DNA of 64,000 nt, taken from positions 28,044,573 to 28,108,572 of the forward strand of contig OY757904.1 of NCBI GenBank assembly GCA_963585895.1, read 5' to 3'. The notes under the pieces were generated by a model. That model ran no database searches. It was given only the letters and a program-made list of their open reading frames with translations, and had not been told where the DNA came from. Below are positions 55,236-64,000 of this stretch, one piece after another. This DNA is from Sepioteuthis lessoniana. Its lineage: Eukaryota > Mollusca > Cephalopoda > Myopsida > Loliginidae. The position numbers and the translations under genes were made by a program. Each line of letters opens with the position of its first letter. The stretch's first letter is position 1.

Positions 55236-55570
55236 GGTGCTAATACATGTCCTAAATGGCTGGGACTGACTTCAATCGGCCGAGTTGCCTGATACGGGGA
55301 TCAGATTGAGTGTGTCTTGTTTCGAATGGCAGTCAGTCGAGCCCGTTTGACATGGATTCCAGGAATACAACATTCATGTCACGCACGCTAAGACTGACGT
55401 TCCTTGAGCCGCAGAGGGCCTTCCCCGAGGCTATAACCTTCTCTAGAGGAGCAAGGTTTATGCCTTTGCGCCGAAGGCACCTCTTTTTTAGGCGAACGCT
55501 GACGAGGCTCAAATCATATTTGAAAACCCTGGGCGCGTGTGGGCAACGAACCTATGCCTGATTCTCACAA
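55236..55570. other. GC-richer segment of unknown nature
   Basis: Base composition and CpG content are unlike the neighbours (GGCCTTCCCCGAGGCTATAA, GGGCGCGTGTGGGCAACG). The plus-strand frame at 55310-55561 (83 residues, Arg-rich) has no motif I know. Candidate unknown repeat, exon or structured RNA. Confidence 0.35.
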
Positions 55571-56837
55571 TAAAAAAGCCACGTGTGAGAAGTGGGGATC
55601 TGTAAATATGTGGTCAAAATTCAAAAGAAATGGAATTTTAAAAAATTCAAATTTTAAATGAGAGAATTAAATTTTGGGGTGGATGGGTTTGTGACTACCT
55701 GAAGTTTCCATGCATGATGCAGCATGCTTGCATAATGTACCTCTTCATTGCAATACCTTGCTTTCCACTCTGAGCCGTACTGGTTGACTCTCTTAAATTG
55801 AATCACTGGATTAAATTGGTCTGTTGGCAAATTATTAGAATTGGATAAGAAATCAACAAAACATGTAAGTGTGTTTGGGCAAATTATTATCAAACGGAAA
55901 TAATAACTTGAAATCATGAACTTAGTATTAGGAAAACTGGAAAATAAACAACTGTGCAAATTACGTGTATTAGATAGAATTAATATCCTATAACATGTTA
56001 AAATATAAAGGTAAAGTGAAGGTTAGTCCCTATTTATCATGAAGTAATCCAAGATGGTTTGACATGCCTTAAAAGAAAAATACTTTGAGGATGTATTTAG
56101 AGTAAATTACTAGAAGAAATTCCATTTCATAGAAATCTGTAATTCTCAATAAGAACACATTTTGGCATTTTGGTATTTTGCTTTATGTAGTGATAGAATA
56201 GTCGATTGTGAATAATTCGTTGAGGCAGGTAATTATTTTACGAAGAAAAAATATAACTTTGAGATGATTCATTATCATTTTAAAATGTGTAAGTCATTTG
56301 TTGTTAGAGAAGAAAAAGTTGTGTGAATTATCAGGGATCCTATATAACTTAATCTGAAGAGAGTTGATTCAAGTAAGGTTTGAGATAATTGCTTTGTAAA
56401 ATAGAATGACAGAATAACACAATGAGCAAGATATGGAATCGAATCTGTTCACGCTTTCTTATCAGTAAGTTAGCATTTCATTGTCTTTTGTTTTTCTTTT
56501 GCTTTTTTTTTTTTTTTTTTTTTGCATTATATCATTTGTGTTGGTTTAATCCTGGCCATTAAGGCTATCTCTCCGGACGAGGGATTAAAAAAAAGTCATA
56601 TGGATGGTGGTCCAATCTCTAATTAAGAACACACATTGTTGTGAGAAGATCTTTTAAGGGCTGCAAACTGACAGCTAAGACAATGGTTAAAGTAATAGGA
56701 TTATTTTAGATGAAACTAAATAATGTCGCATCAATTTAGTTTTCACACACAAGTTCGTGATATTCTGCGTATTTAGAGAGAGAGAGATAGATGCTTGGAT
56801 TTTATGGATTTGGCACATAACGAATATAATTTGTGGT
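55571..56837. other. AT-rich, no recognised feature
   Basis: Minus-strand frames at 55654-55959 and 56687-56899 have no domain. A T20-type run lies at about 56504-56523. Confidence 0.45.
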
Positions 56838-57055
56838 GGGTGTCTAGACAGCGCAGTAGCTAACGTGCTAGACAGCGAGATCGGTGTTAGCGAGTTCAAA
56901 CTCCAATCGAGTTAATATGTTGAATTTCAGACTAATACCCAGGGGAAAGGCATTATTATTTCATTTATGTGTTAATAGTACCACTATTGTTCTTCTACAC
57001 GGAAAAATTTGGTATTTAATGACTGTCAAAGGTTAATATGACATTATAAAAAGAA
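56838..57055 (+). mobile_element. SINE-B variant, decayed
   Basis: tRNA-like head TGTCTAGACAGCGCAGTAGC with GAGTTCAAACTCCAATCG, core AATACCCAGGGGAAAGGCA, body ACCACTATTGTTCTTCTAC and tail TTTAATGACTGTCAAAGG. Confidence 0.75.
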
Positions 57056-57124
57056 AGTGGAGTATATTGAGATATCAATATATGAACTTATCTTCAAAAT
57101 TAGCTGGCGAGCAAAATTAACGGT

Positions 57125-57352
57125 TTTGGATCTCTTTCTTTGTTTATAGGCAATTTGATATTATTTAATGCCAAAACAATCCATGTTGAAGGACAGCAGA
57201 GATTCAATTTAAGTCATAACTGGTAGGGATAAGAGGATTCAATATTATTCTCTACAGAATTGTCCGAAAGTCAATATAATAGAGTGACTAGAGTTCGAAC
57301 TCGCTTACGTCCTGTCAGCACTTCAGCGATTATGCCACGGAGACGCCTCCAA
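57125..57352 (-). mobile_element. SINE-B, decayed
   Basis: Complement of tail (TTTAATGCCAAAACAATCC), body (AGGATTCAATATTATTCTC), B box (CTAGAGTTCGAACTCGC) and head (ATTATGCCACGGAGACGCC). Confidence 0.75.
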
Positions 57353-58221
57353 GATAAGTTGTATTTAAGCTCAGATAGACATGTTATATCCAGGTTGAGG
57401 AACCTGTCCATTAAGCAAATACGGGAGAAAAACTAAAAATTAATTCAAATCTTGCTTACTCCACATAATAGTGATGTTGAATAATATCTCACATATGGCG
57501 TTAGGGTTAGGTAAATATATACATATATTAATGTAATGTATTAGAGAATAAACATTTTTTTCTCGAAGTAGATTGAACTATGTTTCTTATTTGTTCTTTT
57601 CTGTGGCAATTATATTCTGCTTCACTCTCCTGAATAAAATTGGTCATTTTTTTCAGTACATAGAGTGAACTCTTTTACAACGACTAAGACCTTCGACATG
57701 TGATGAAAGAAAAGAGATCAGCAATGTAAGTCACATTTAGAATGTATTTACGGTTCTCGGATTATGATTCTGTAAAGAATATTTTTGAAAAAATATATAA
57801 GAAATAAAACTGTTAAATGAAAAAATTCCTATGAGAATTTTGGACACATATATTGAATGGGGGTGTACATATTTCTGTTCAGAATTTCCAATCTCATTAT
57901 CACGTTTACTCGTGTAGAGGTATGAGTCCATCAGTTCCCGATTTCGTGTGGTCAACCTACCATTCGCACAGGGTGGGTGATATTGTGCTAACCGCCAAGT
58001 TCAACAGGGCCATTACACTGGGCAATACCTTCTTGACAGAGCTGAGTTCATCGCTTGGCAAATAAGGCAAACGAAAGATGAGGAATGCAGTAGGGATAAA
58101 ACATTTTTTTTGGTGACAGCTGGGCAGAAGTCTCGATTCGTGCCTGGACCCTGACAAAAAAATGACCTTGAGTCAAATCCGTGAACGTGCAAGATTGGAT
58201 AAATATCAAATATATTAAACC
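57353..58221. other. No recognised feature
   Basis: Short frames at 57853-58248 on both strands have no domain. Confidence 0.45.
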
Positions 58222-58325
58222 TCTCAACTCTGGGTTTAACAGCACCACTATCCTAGTTCTACAAGGTTGAATTTGGCATTTAATGACGCATAAAGATTTA
58301 TATGTGATAAAACAAAGAAATCGAA
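58222..58325 (+). mobile_element. SINE-B 3' fragment
   Basis: CTCTGGGTTTAACAGCACCA, TCCTAGTTCTACAAGG and TTTAATGACGCATAAAG match the SINE-B body and tail. Confidence 0.7.
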
Positions 58326-58439
58326 ACGTACAATTAGATCGCTGAATAAAAGTTGATGGGTAAAACTCATTTTATAGAAAATACTGAAATACCAATATAT
58401 ATATATATATATATACATATTGCTATTTCTTTTTACACA

Positions 58440-59279
58440 CGAGGATCATTAAATAAGTTTCCAGACTTTTTTCGTATGGGTACTTTTATTGATAGTACAC
58501 ATATGAACCTCTAGTCACCTTCGATGTAATCTCCTCCGTTTGCAATGCACTTCTTGTACTGTTCCAACAACTTTGTGTGAGCGTGTCAATGACTTTTGCC
58601 ACAGCTTTTTTATCTCGTCAATTGTCTAATAACGACAGCCTCTGAGCTTAGAGAATAACCAAAATCACAGGGAACAAGGTCTGGACGATAGGGAGGGTGG
58701 GGAACTGCATTGATGCCCATCTTGGTCAAATAGTCTGTAACAAGGATGGAGTTGTGGACAGGTGCATTGTGCTGGTGGAACTGCCACTGACCAGATTTGA
58801 AGAGTGCTGGCCTCTTCCGACGGAATCACTCCTGAACTCTCTTAAACCCTCAACATAGTAACCCTAACCCTTACCCTAACTATTTGGTCAATCAACTCTG
58901 GTATATTGACTTCCTTACTCCTCCCACACCTCTCATCATCCATCAAAGACTCCCTGCTTTTCCTTGAATCTCTTATGCCACTCACAAACTGATGCAAGAT
59001 GCTCCAAAAGCAGTCTGAATCATTCAATACGTTTCTGTGGCCTTTTTTCCAAGTTTGAAACGTCTGGATTGCATTTTTGAAATTCACCAGCTGTGACACT
59101 CAGATTTTAGTAGGATGTATTCCAATTTCTGCTGCAGCTGTTCATTGGAACTTGATTTCATAAAAAATTGATCAGTCATCTCACAAGATGTATAGTAATA
59201 ACATACTGAATTTTCAACAGTCTATGGCAATTTTAAATGCCTGTAGAAAAAATGTCTGTAACATATTGAATGCACCACG
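58440..59279 (-). mobile_element. Mariner-type element, core-deleted, copy 3
   Basis: Ends CGAGGATCATTAAATAAGTT and, in complement, CGTGGTGCATTCAATATGTT. The right flank is TA but the left flank is CA, probably a mutation. The minus strand keeps an N-terminal relic (KGHRNVLND, then RKSRESLMDDERCGRSKEVN) and a C-terminal relic. The catalytic core is missing and a telomere-like block sits at the junction. Confidence 0.85.
58858..58881. repeat. Telomere-like repeat inside mariner copy 3
   Basis: GTAACCCTAACCCTTACCCT at the same junction as in copy 1. Confidence 0.87.
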
Positions 59280-59280
59280 T

Positions 59281-59284
<4 letters not shown>

Positions 59285-59323
<39 letters not shown>

Positions 59324-59372
59324 TATATATATATTGCTTTAAATATATATATATATATATATATATAAAGCA

Positions 59373-59403
<31 letters not shown>

Positions 59404-59420
59404 GTGTGTGTGTGTGTGTG
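59285..59420. repeat. (TA)n cruciform-prone array with (TG)n
   Basis: TA arrays contain an inverted pair, TATTGCTTTA near 59332 and TAAAGCAATA near 59366, then (TG)n 59401-59420. Confidence 0.9.
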
Positions 59421-59463
59421 TTCCTAGTTACTTTGGTGCTTTTTAATTGCTCCTTCTTAGTAT

Positions 59464-60592
59464 TGTCACGTGGTCTATCACTGAGAGGAGAGAAATAAGA
59501 AATTACTACTACCCCTTCGCGTTTGATTTAGCTGGCAACCAAAGGCTGACGGCTAAAAAGAGGAATAGTAATGTAGGTCAATTCCTCGCGGCCGAAGTAA
59601 TAAATCCAGGTTGAAGCCAACAGATGTTTGCTCTCTGTGACCAGATGGATAAAGAATGGGGTATATGGACATATAGTAGTCCTAACTAATCGCCCGACAG
59701 GGGAAAAAGAAGATTGAAGCAAAATGATTGGCTAGAATTCTAAAGCGGAAATAGCCCCCTTTTTCGTAAGCGGAAATACGGAATAAGAAAATCAGTTTTG
59801 AAGAGATATGTCGCGGTGAACAGATGGGGTTAATCTCGAGCCAAACTCCGGGTGAAGAAACGGAAAGAATCTTGGACAAGAATTACCTATGCCTTCAAGC
59901 TAGAGCTATATAAATAAACCCGCCAGCCCGTAAAAGAGAAAATACTCCCAGAAGGAACCCGTCAAAAAGATAAGTACATGCCATTGCATATTCTCTCTCC
60001 CTCTCAATTTCAATAAAGAAGAAAGAAAAGAAAACGAAAAGGAAGAAAGACATTTGTATTTATGTACTATCCGCTGATAACATAGCCGACACGTTAAACA
60101 CGTTTGTTCGCGTGTAGAAAAAATACTTGTTTTATTTTAATATCCCCGCGTTTTGAAATTTATTCCTTGTGTTGTCTGCCAGTCAAGTTGTCAATTGCAT
60201 GCTCCTTTTTCAGCTTCGTTAATCTCATGTTATTCTCGCCAAAATCGTCCTTCTCTTTCCTTCAAAAATATTATACGGGAAACCGAAATTGTTGACTACT
60301 ATAAGAAATATTATCATATCTAAACCTAGAGACCCATATCTTCCATTATTCTAGGGGTAGGAAGAGATAGTGGTCTGGTGGGTGTGGGTGCAACGTGAAA
60401 TTTGGAACCCCTTACCAGCGGCGGTCAGTCTAGCCCCAAATTAACCCCAACATAATCTGCCAGTTTCCCTACACCCCAAAAGGGAATCTTTACTGGAACC
60501 TATTCTACGAAGGATCAATTGCCAGGCTGCCCCGTCTTTACACGTGCGAAAAATAAATTATTGTGCTGGGAATATTTTAATTTGCCGTCACA
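59464..60592 (+). repeat. 5' LTR, about 1.13 kb
   Basis: Starts TGTCACGTGGTCTATCACTG and probably ends CCGTCACA (TG...CA). The first 300 or so bases match the 3' LTR with about 30 substitutions, counted by eye, plus small indels. The right end is inferred because the 3' LTR is cut short. Confidence 0.8.
59907..59918 (+). promoter_or_regulatory. LTR TATA box
   Basis: TATATAAATAAA inside the 5' LTR. AATAAA at 60012-60017 and 60552-60557 are candidate poly(A) signals for the R/U5 part. Confidence 0.55.
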
Positions 60593-60600
60593 TACTTTAA

Positions 60601-60616
60601 TGGGGGCTCGTCCGGG
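60601..60616 (+). other. Primer-binding site, tRNA-Pro type
   Basis: TGGGGGCTCGTCCGGG is the complement of a tRNA-Pro 3' end, the same primer class as many gammaretroviruses. It lies eight bases after the presumed LTR end. Confidence 0.85.
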
Positions 60617-60759
60617 TTTTATTATTATGCATAATGATATTTACTTCCTGTAGTCATATGAGAATTCCTGCTGTCTAAATCTACCCTGGGAGATCGAAAG
60701 GAATATTGTCGAAACAGTCCAAATTACCCGTTGTTATAATTGTTTTGGAAAATTAAAAA

Positions 60760-61943
60760 ATGATGGACAGAATAGAAAACTTCTTAAAAGAAGCCTCCAT
60801 GGAAAAGTTGGAGGGGCTGAGAAAAAGCGAGATAATGAAAATTGGCGAGAAGCTAGAATTAAATGTTCAAAATTCTATGAGGAAACATGAACTTGTTAGA
60901 AAAAAAATCGGAGCACATGGTGGACGAGAATGTGTTCGAAGAAACAGCATTAGAAGAGGTACCGACGGAAATAATAAAAATGACACCAGAACAAATTGAA
61001 CTGGAGAAAGTTAGAATACAACCCCGAATGGAACTAGAGAGAAATAAGATGGAGCTGGAGAAAGCTAGAATTGAGCAAGAAATGAGGTTGCGAGAGGTCG
61101 ACTTGGCGAGAAAAGGACGCGAAGGAAGCCATGACTGTTTCGAAGTAACGAAGCAAGCGAGGCTAGTCCCAAAATTTGAAGAAGCCAATGTGGATGAATT
61201 CTTCGCACATTTTGAGTTAACGGCACTCAACCTCGGATGGCGAAGAGGATGTTGGTCAGTGCTACTCCAGACTGTACTTACAGGAAAAGCCCAGAGGGCA
61301 TATGCAAATCTGTTCACGGAAAATTGTGCCGACTATGATTTGGTGAAAGCAGCGATTCTAAAAAGCTTCGAGTTGGTTCCAGAAGCTTATAGACAGAGAT
61401 TCAGAACGCAGAGAAAGAAAGAAAACCAGTCTTATGTGGAATTTCTGAGGGAAAAGGAGAATACGCTGGATAAATGGTGTGACTCTAAGAGGATAGACGG
61501 AGACGCTGAAAAACTCCGGCAGCTAATATTAGCTGAAGAATTTTTAAACTGTGCCAGAAGAAGTCAGGGGTCACCTACGTGAAAGGAAAACTGACGTGAG
61601 CTATGAAATGGCCGCACTAGCAGACGAGTACACTCTCACGTACCGAAAAACAAAGGAAAGACTGTACATGGGAAGCCAAGGAAGCAGAATGAAGCTTAAG
61701 GCTGAGTGCAGCCCAGAACCTAAGAAAGAGAATAGAAGAACCTTCCAGAGTAGCAGCAGAACAGTGGTCTGCTATAAATGTGGAAAGGCTGGACACATAG
61801 CCATAAAGTGTCAGCTTGGGAAAACTCTGGAAAGTAATCGAACCCAGTCGAGAAAACCACAAGGAGGTGTAACGACATGTAGAGGGAACCAGTCTTATCG
61901 ACCCTGGACAAAAAGTGGGAGGATAAGAGGCCCAAATGGATGA
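60760..61943 (+). pseudogene. gag with SCAN-like domain and CCHC zinc knuckle, two frameshifts
   Basis: Three overlapping frames make one gag. 60760-60999 is the N-terminus. 60887-61582 holds a charged coiled-coil-like stretch (residues about 30-90) and a SCAN-like capsid region (AYRQRFRTQRKKENQSYVEF, KLRQLILAEEFLNC). 61551-61943 continues with AALADEYTLTYRKT and the knuckle CYKCGKAGHIAIKC (C-x2-C-x4-H-x4-C). The first frame change falls at an A8 run (60900-60907) and the second near 61553. The SCAN domain of vertebrate zinc-finger proteins is known to derive from Gmr1-like Gypsy capsids. A programmed shift at A8 is possible but the second change looks like decay. Confidence 0.85.
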
Positions 61944-62763
61944 CCAGTAGAAGTCTCAATTTTGCGAGACACAGGAGCCTCTCAGTCGTTACTTCTACGA
62001 AAGAAACTACCTAAAGGGATGATAGAAGTAGCACGTTAGACTGTACTGATAGAGGGTATTGGCGGAAAGAGGATGAAAATACCGCTATGCAAAGTAACCC
62101 TAAAGTCCCAGTGGAAAAACGGACCAATTCAAGATGGAGTGGTAGATAAGATACCTATGAAAGCAATCTCCTTCATAGTGGGAAATGAAGCTAAAAGCAA
62201 AAAGTGCCAACCAAATAAGATGGCGAAAATGAGCGCCAAAATCGAAGAAAGCAAGATGGCGAAAATGAACGCCAAAAATGGAGAAGACAAAATGGTGGCA
62301 GAGCCATCTGCGAGGTATAACCTACGTCGTCACTCGCAGCGAGGGAAGGTGGAAAGGAAAGAAGTGAAGCCTCCACATCTCAGGAAACAGAGAGACAAAG
62401 GGACCAGTCATCAGAGAAAGGATAAAACTCCAAGGAATAATGGGAATGAATTCTCTAACACTTATCAAAAGGATAAGAAAACGATAAGAGGACCCCCACA
62501 AATGGCTAAGAAAGAATTTGAAAAGGGCGACGAAATCCTGCTACTATCCTCAAATAAAGGACCACACTGTAGTGGGAGATATATAGGTCTCTATGTAGTA
62601 ACATAGAGAATCGACAAGAGGACATATAGAATCGTTACCCATGAGAGAAGGAGGAAGATGCAAGTGTGTCATGCAAACAGATTTTTTAAAAATGTCCGTC
62701 GAGAAGGCCCGCCTTGCAAGCTAAAGAACTCGGAAATGCCGAATAAGTCGAGGAAAAGTTAAA
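61944..62763 (+). pseudogene. Remnant pol: protease joined to integrase C-terminus
   Basis: In the frame of the last gag segment, after TGA 61941-61943, comes an aspartic-protease motif LRDTGASQSLLL (about 61962-61997). A lysine-rich linker with KMAKM.AK repeats (about 62220-62290) follows. A GPF/Y-type integrase C-terminal module (FEKGDEILLLSS, then TYRIVTHERRRKMQVCHANR) lies at about 62515-62690. TAG codons lie at 62037 and 62604. About 2-3 kb expected for RT, RNase H and the integrase core is simply absent. Confidence 0.8.
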
Positions 62764-63111
62764 CCATTAATCGGTTCAGAGCGAAAGGACTTGGAGAAGT
62801 TAATAAAAAATACCTTGGCTTATTTCTCTGACGTCCTACGAAAATGTAGTAGCCGAATAGCCTTTCACAGTGTTGAGGGAAAGAAAAGAGAGAGAAGTTC
62901 GTCAACACATGACGAAGAGGGGAAAAGAGAGAAAAGAAAAAGGAATTATTCTTCCTTAAAGTTTGATATTTAAGAAAAACTATGAAGTCGTCAAAACATG
63001 ACGAAGAAAGAGAAAAAAAAAAAGGAAAAGAAATTTACCTCCTCAAGGTTGAAACGTAAGACGGTCAAAACGCCAGGAGGAAAAAGAAGGAAAGGAAGAT
63101 AAGATTAAAGA

Positions 63112-63144
<33 letters not shown>

Positions 63145-63333
63145 AAGGAGATTGTCTTCCTCAATGGTGAAAATGAAGAAGGACGAAAAAAAGGAAAAGG
63201 AGAGAATTCGTCAAAGCGTGAAGAAAAAAGAGGAATAAAAGAAAAGTAAAGTGAAAAAAAAGAAGAAAAGGAAAGAGGACAGTGAAATTAATAATCCTTT
63301 TTTTATGTTATTTCTTTAATCCCTTTCTTCTCT
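62764..63333 (+). repeat. Purine-rich 3' region with degenerate tandem units
   Basis: Units of about 80-100 bases begin GTCGTCAAAACATGACGAAG-like (about 62898, 62989, 63066, 63208). Long GA runs follow. The plus strand is almost all purine from 62870 to 63280. No coding signal. Confidence 0.75.
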
Positions 63334-63342
63334 TAAGGGGGG
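63334..63342 (+). other. Polypurine tract
   Basis: AAGGGGGGA immediately before the 3' LTR TGTCACG, the usual plus-strand primer. Confidence 0.85.
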
Positions 63343-63644
63343 ATGTCACGTGGTCTATCACTGAGAGGAGAGAAATAAGGAGTTACTACTACCCCTTCGT
63401 GTTTGAATTAACAGGCCGCCAAAAACTGACCGCTAAAAAGAGGAATAGTAATGTAGGTGAATTCCTCGCGGCTGAAGTAACAAATCCAGGTCAGAATGGA
63501 ACCCAACAGATGTTTGCATTCCGTGGCCGGATCGATAAAGAATGCGGTATATGGAAATATAGTAGTCCTAACGAATCGCCTGACAGGGGGAGAAGAAAAT
63601 AGAAGCTAAACGATTGGCTAGAATTCTAAAGCGGAAATAGTCCC

Positions 63645-63645
<1 letters not shown>
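63343..63645 (+). repeat. 3' LTR, truncated after about 300 bp
   Basis: Homologous to 59464-59760, then replaced by (TA)n after GCGGAAATAGTCCCCTGA. The 106-residue frame at 63282-63602 is LTR sequence. Confidence 0.88.
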
Positions 63646-63687
<42 letters not shown>

Positions 63688-63690
63688 TAT

Positions 63691-63743
<53 letters not shown>

Positions 63744-63745
63744 CT
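63646..63745. repeat. (TA)n and (TG)n microsatellite
   Basis: TA 63648-63681, TG 63692-63741. Confidence 0.95.
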
Positions 63746-63784
63746 TAGTTAGTTTGATGCATTCTCGCAGCCAAAGGTAAAATT

Positions 63785-64000
63785 TTCTTTCGTTGGTTAA
63801 GCTTTAAAGTATATAAACCCTTGTAGGTTGTTTAATGCCAAATCATGTATATATATGTATATTAGTTATATATGAATTGTAAAGGAAGAGTTTGTAGATA
63901 ACTATTTTTAAACGAGACAATTTAATGGTTTCAAATATTGTAAGCCGGCACTAATAGTTTTATTTGTGCACGGCGAAATGATATCAAGTATTGAATATGT
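63785..64000 (-). mobile_element. Family H fragment, runs off the window
   Basis: Tail complement with CCCTTGTAGGTTGTTTAATG, then variant tandem unit (TTTAATGGTTTCAAATATTG). The head would lie beyond the window. Confidence 0.6.

Larger units (their letters stand above)
59464..63645 (+). mobile_element. Gypsy-like LTR retrotransposon, pol-deleted, 3' LTR truncated
   Basis: 5' LTR, primer-binding site, gag, protease remnant, integrase C-terminus, polypurine tract and the start of a 3' LTR all occur in order on the plus strand. RT, RNase H and the integrase catalytic core are missing. All coding parts carry frameshifts or stops, so the copy is inactive. Placement near Gypsy/Gmr1-type elements rests on the SCAN-like gag. 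Confidence 0.88.

Noticed and set aside
60601-60616. Evidence of an infectious mammalian-type retrovirus
   Set aside because: A tRNA-Pro primer site is also used by LTR retrotransposons. Gag is SCAN-like Gypsy type and no envelope is present.
60859-61317. 152-residue minus-strand frame
   Set aside because: Antisense shadow of gag.

Overview
This 64 kb window looks like intergenic or intronic DNA from a large, repeat-rich invertebrate genome. I infer a mollusc, most likely a cephalopod such as Octopus. The grounds are several tRNA-derived SINE families, RTE-type LINEs, mariner relics, TTAGGG-type telomere-like repeats and very many long (TA)n, (TG)n and (TTTC)n microsatellites. This assignment is pattern recognition, not a database match. 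No intact host gene is visible. The only host-gene candidate is a weak 13-codon first-exon-like stretch ending at a consensus splice donor near 29.59 kb.

Layout. 0-8 kb: SINE-A, SINE-C and 'family H' retroposon copies, microsatellites and a long inverted repeat (5.6-6.1 kb). 8-12.2 kb: a decayed minus-strand LINE (endonuclease, RT and C-terminal zinc finger) split by a family H retroposon with a 12 bp target-site duplication (TSD). 12.6-20.2 kb: SINEs, a 127 bp tRNA-like SINE, a deleted mariner, and a family H copy carrying a nested SINE-A. 20.8-24.9 kb: a Penelope-terminus-like inverted repeat, long pyrimidine tracts and microsatellites. 25.8-28.1 kb: a decayed plus-strand RTE split by another family H copy. 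28.3-36.5 kb: a tRNA-like unit with a decayed hammerhead, the exon candidate, SINE-B, a chimeric SINE-B/A, and a CpG-rich island. 38-44 kb: a second deleted mariner, stacked 3' ends of a second LINE family, and a 5'-truncated RTE. 46.9-50.8 kb: a full-length RTE with 5' UTR, ORF, (ATG)n tail and an 11 bp TSD. 52.8-54.5 kb: a family H copy invaded by a tRNA-promoter element that ends in a canonical type I hammerhead ribozyme. 56.8-59.3 kb: SINE-B copies and a third deleted mariner. 59.46-63.65 kb: a gag-bearing LTR retrotransposon whose pol has lost RT, RNase H and the integrase core.

How the parts relate. LINEs of the RTE and second (AAT-tailed) types supply retrotransposition machinery. SINE-A, -B and -C and family H are non-autonomous retroposons with 9-16 bp TSDs. 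SINE-B and family H share one 3' tail, which implies a common LINE partner not present here. Nested insertions give a relative age order. The strongest candidates for something undescribed are: the tRNA-promoter plus hammerhead element (53.26-53.57 kb); family H, whose conserved end is a chain of hairpins followed by variable tandem repeats and a SINE tail; and a mariner subfamily whose catalytic core is replaced by telomere-like repeats in all three copies.
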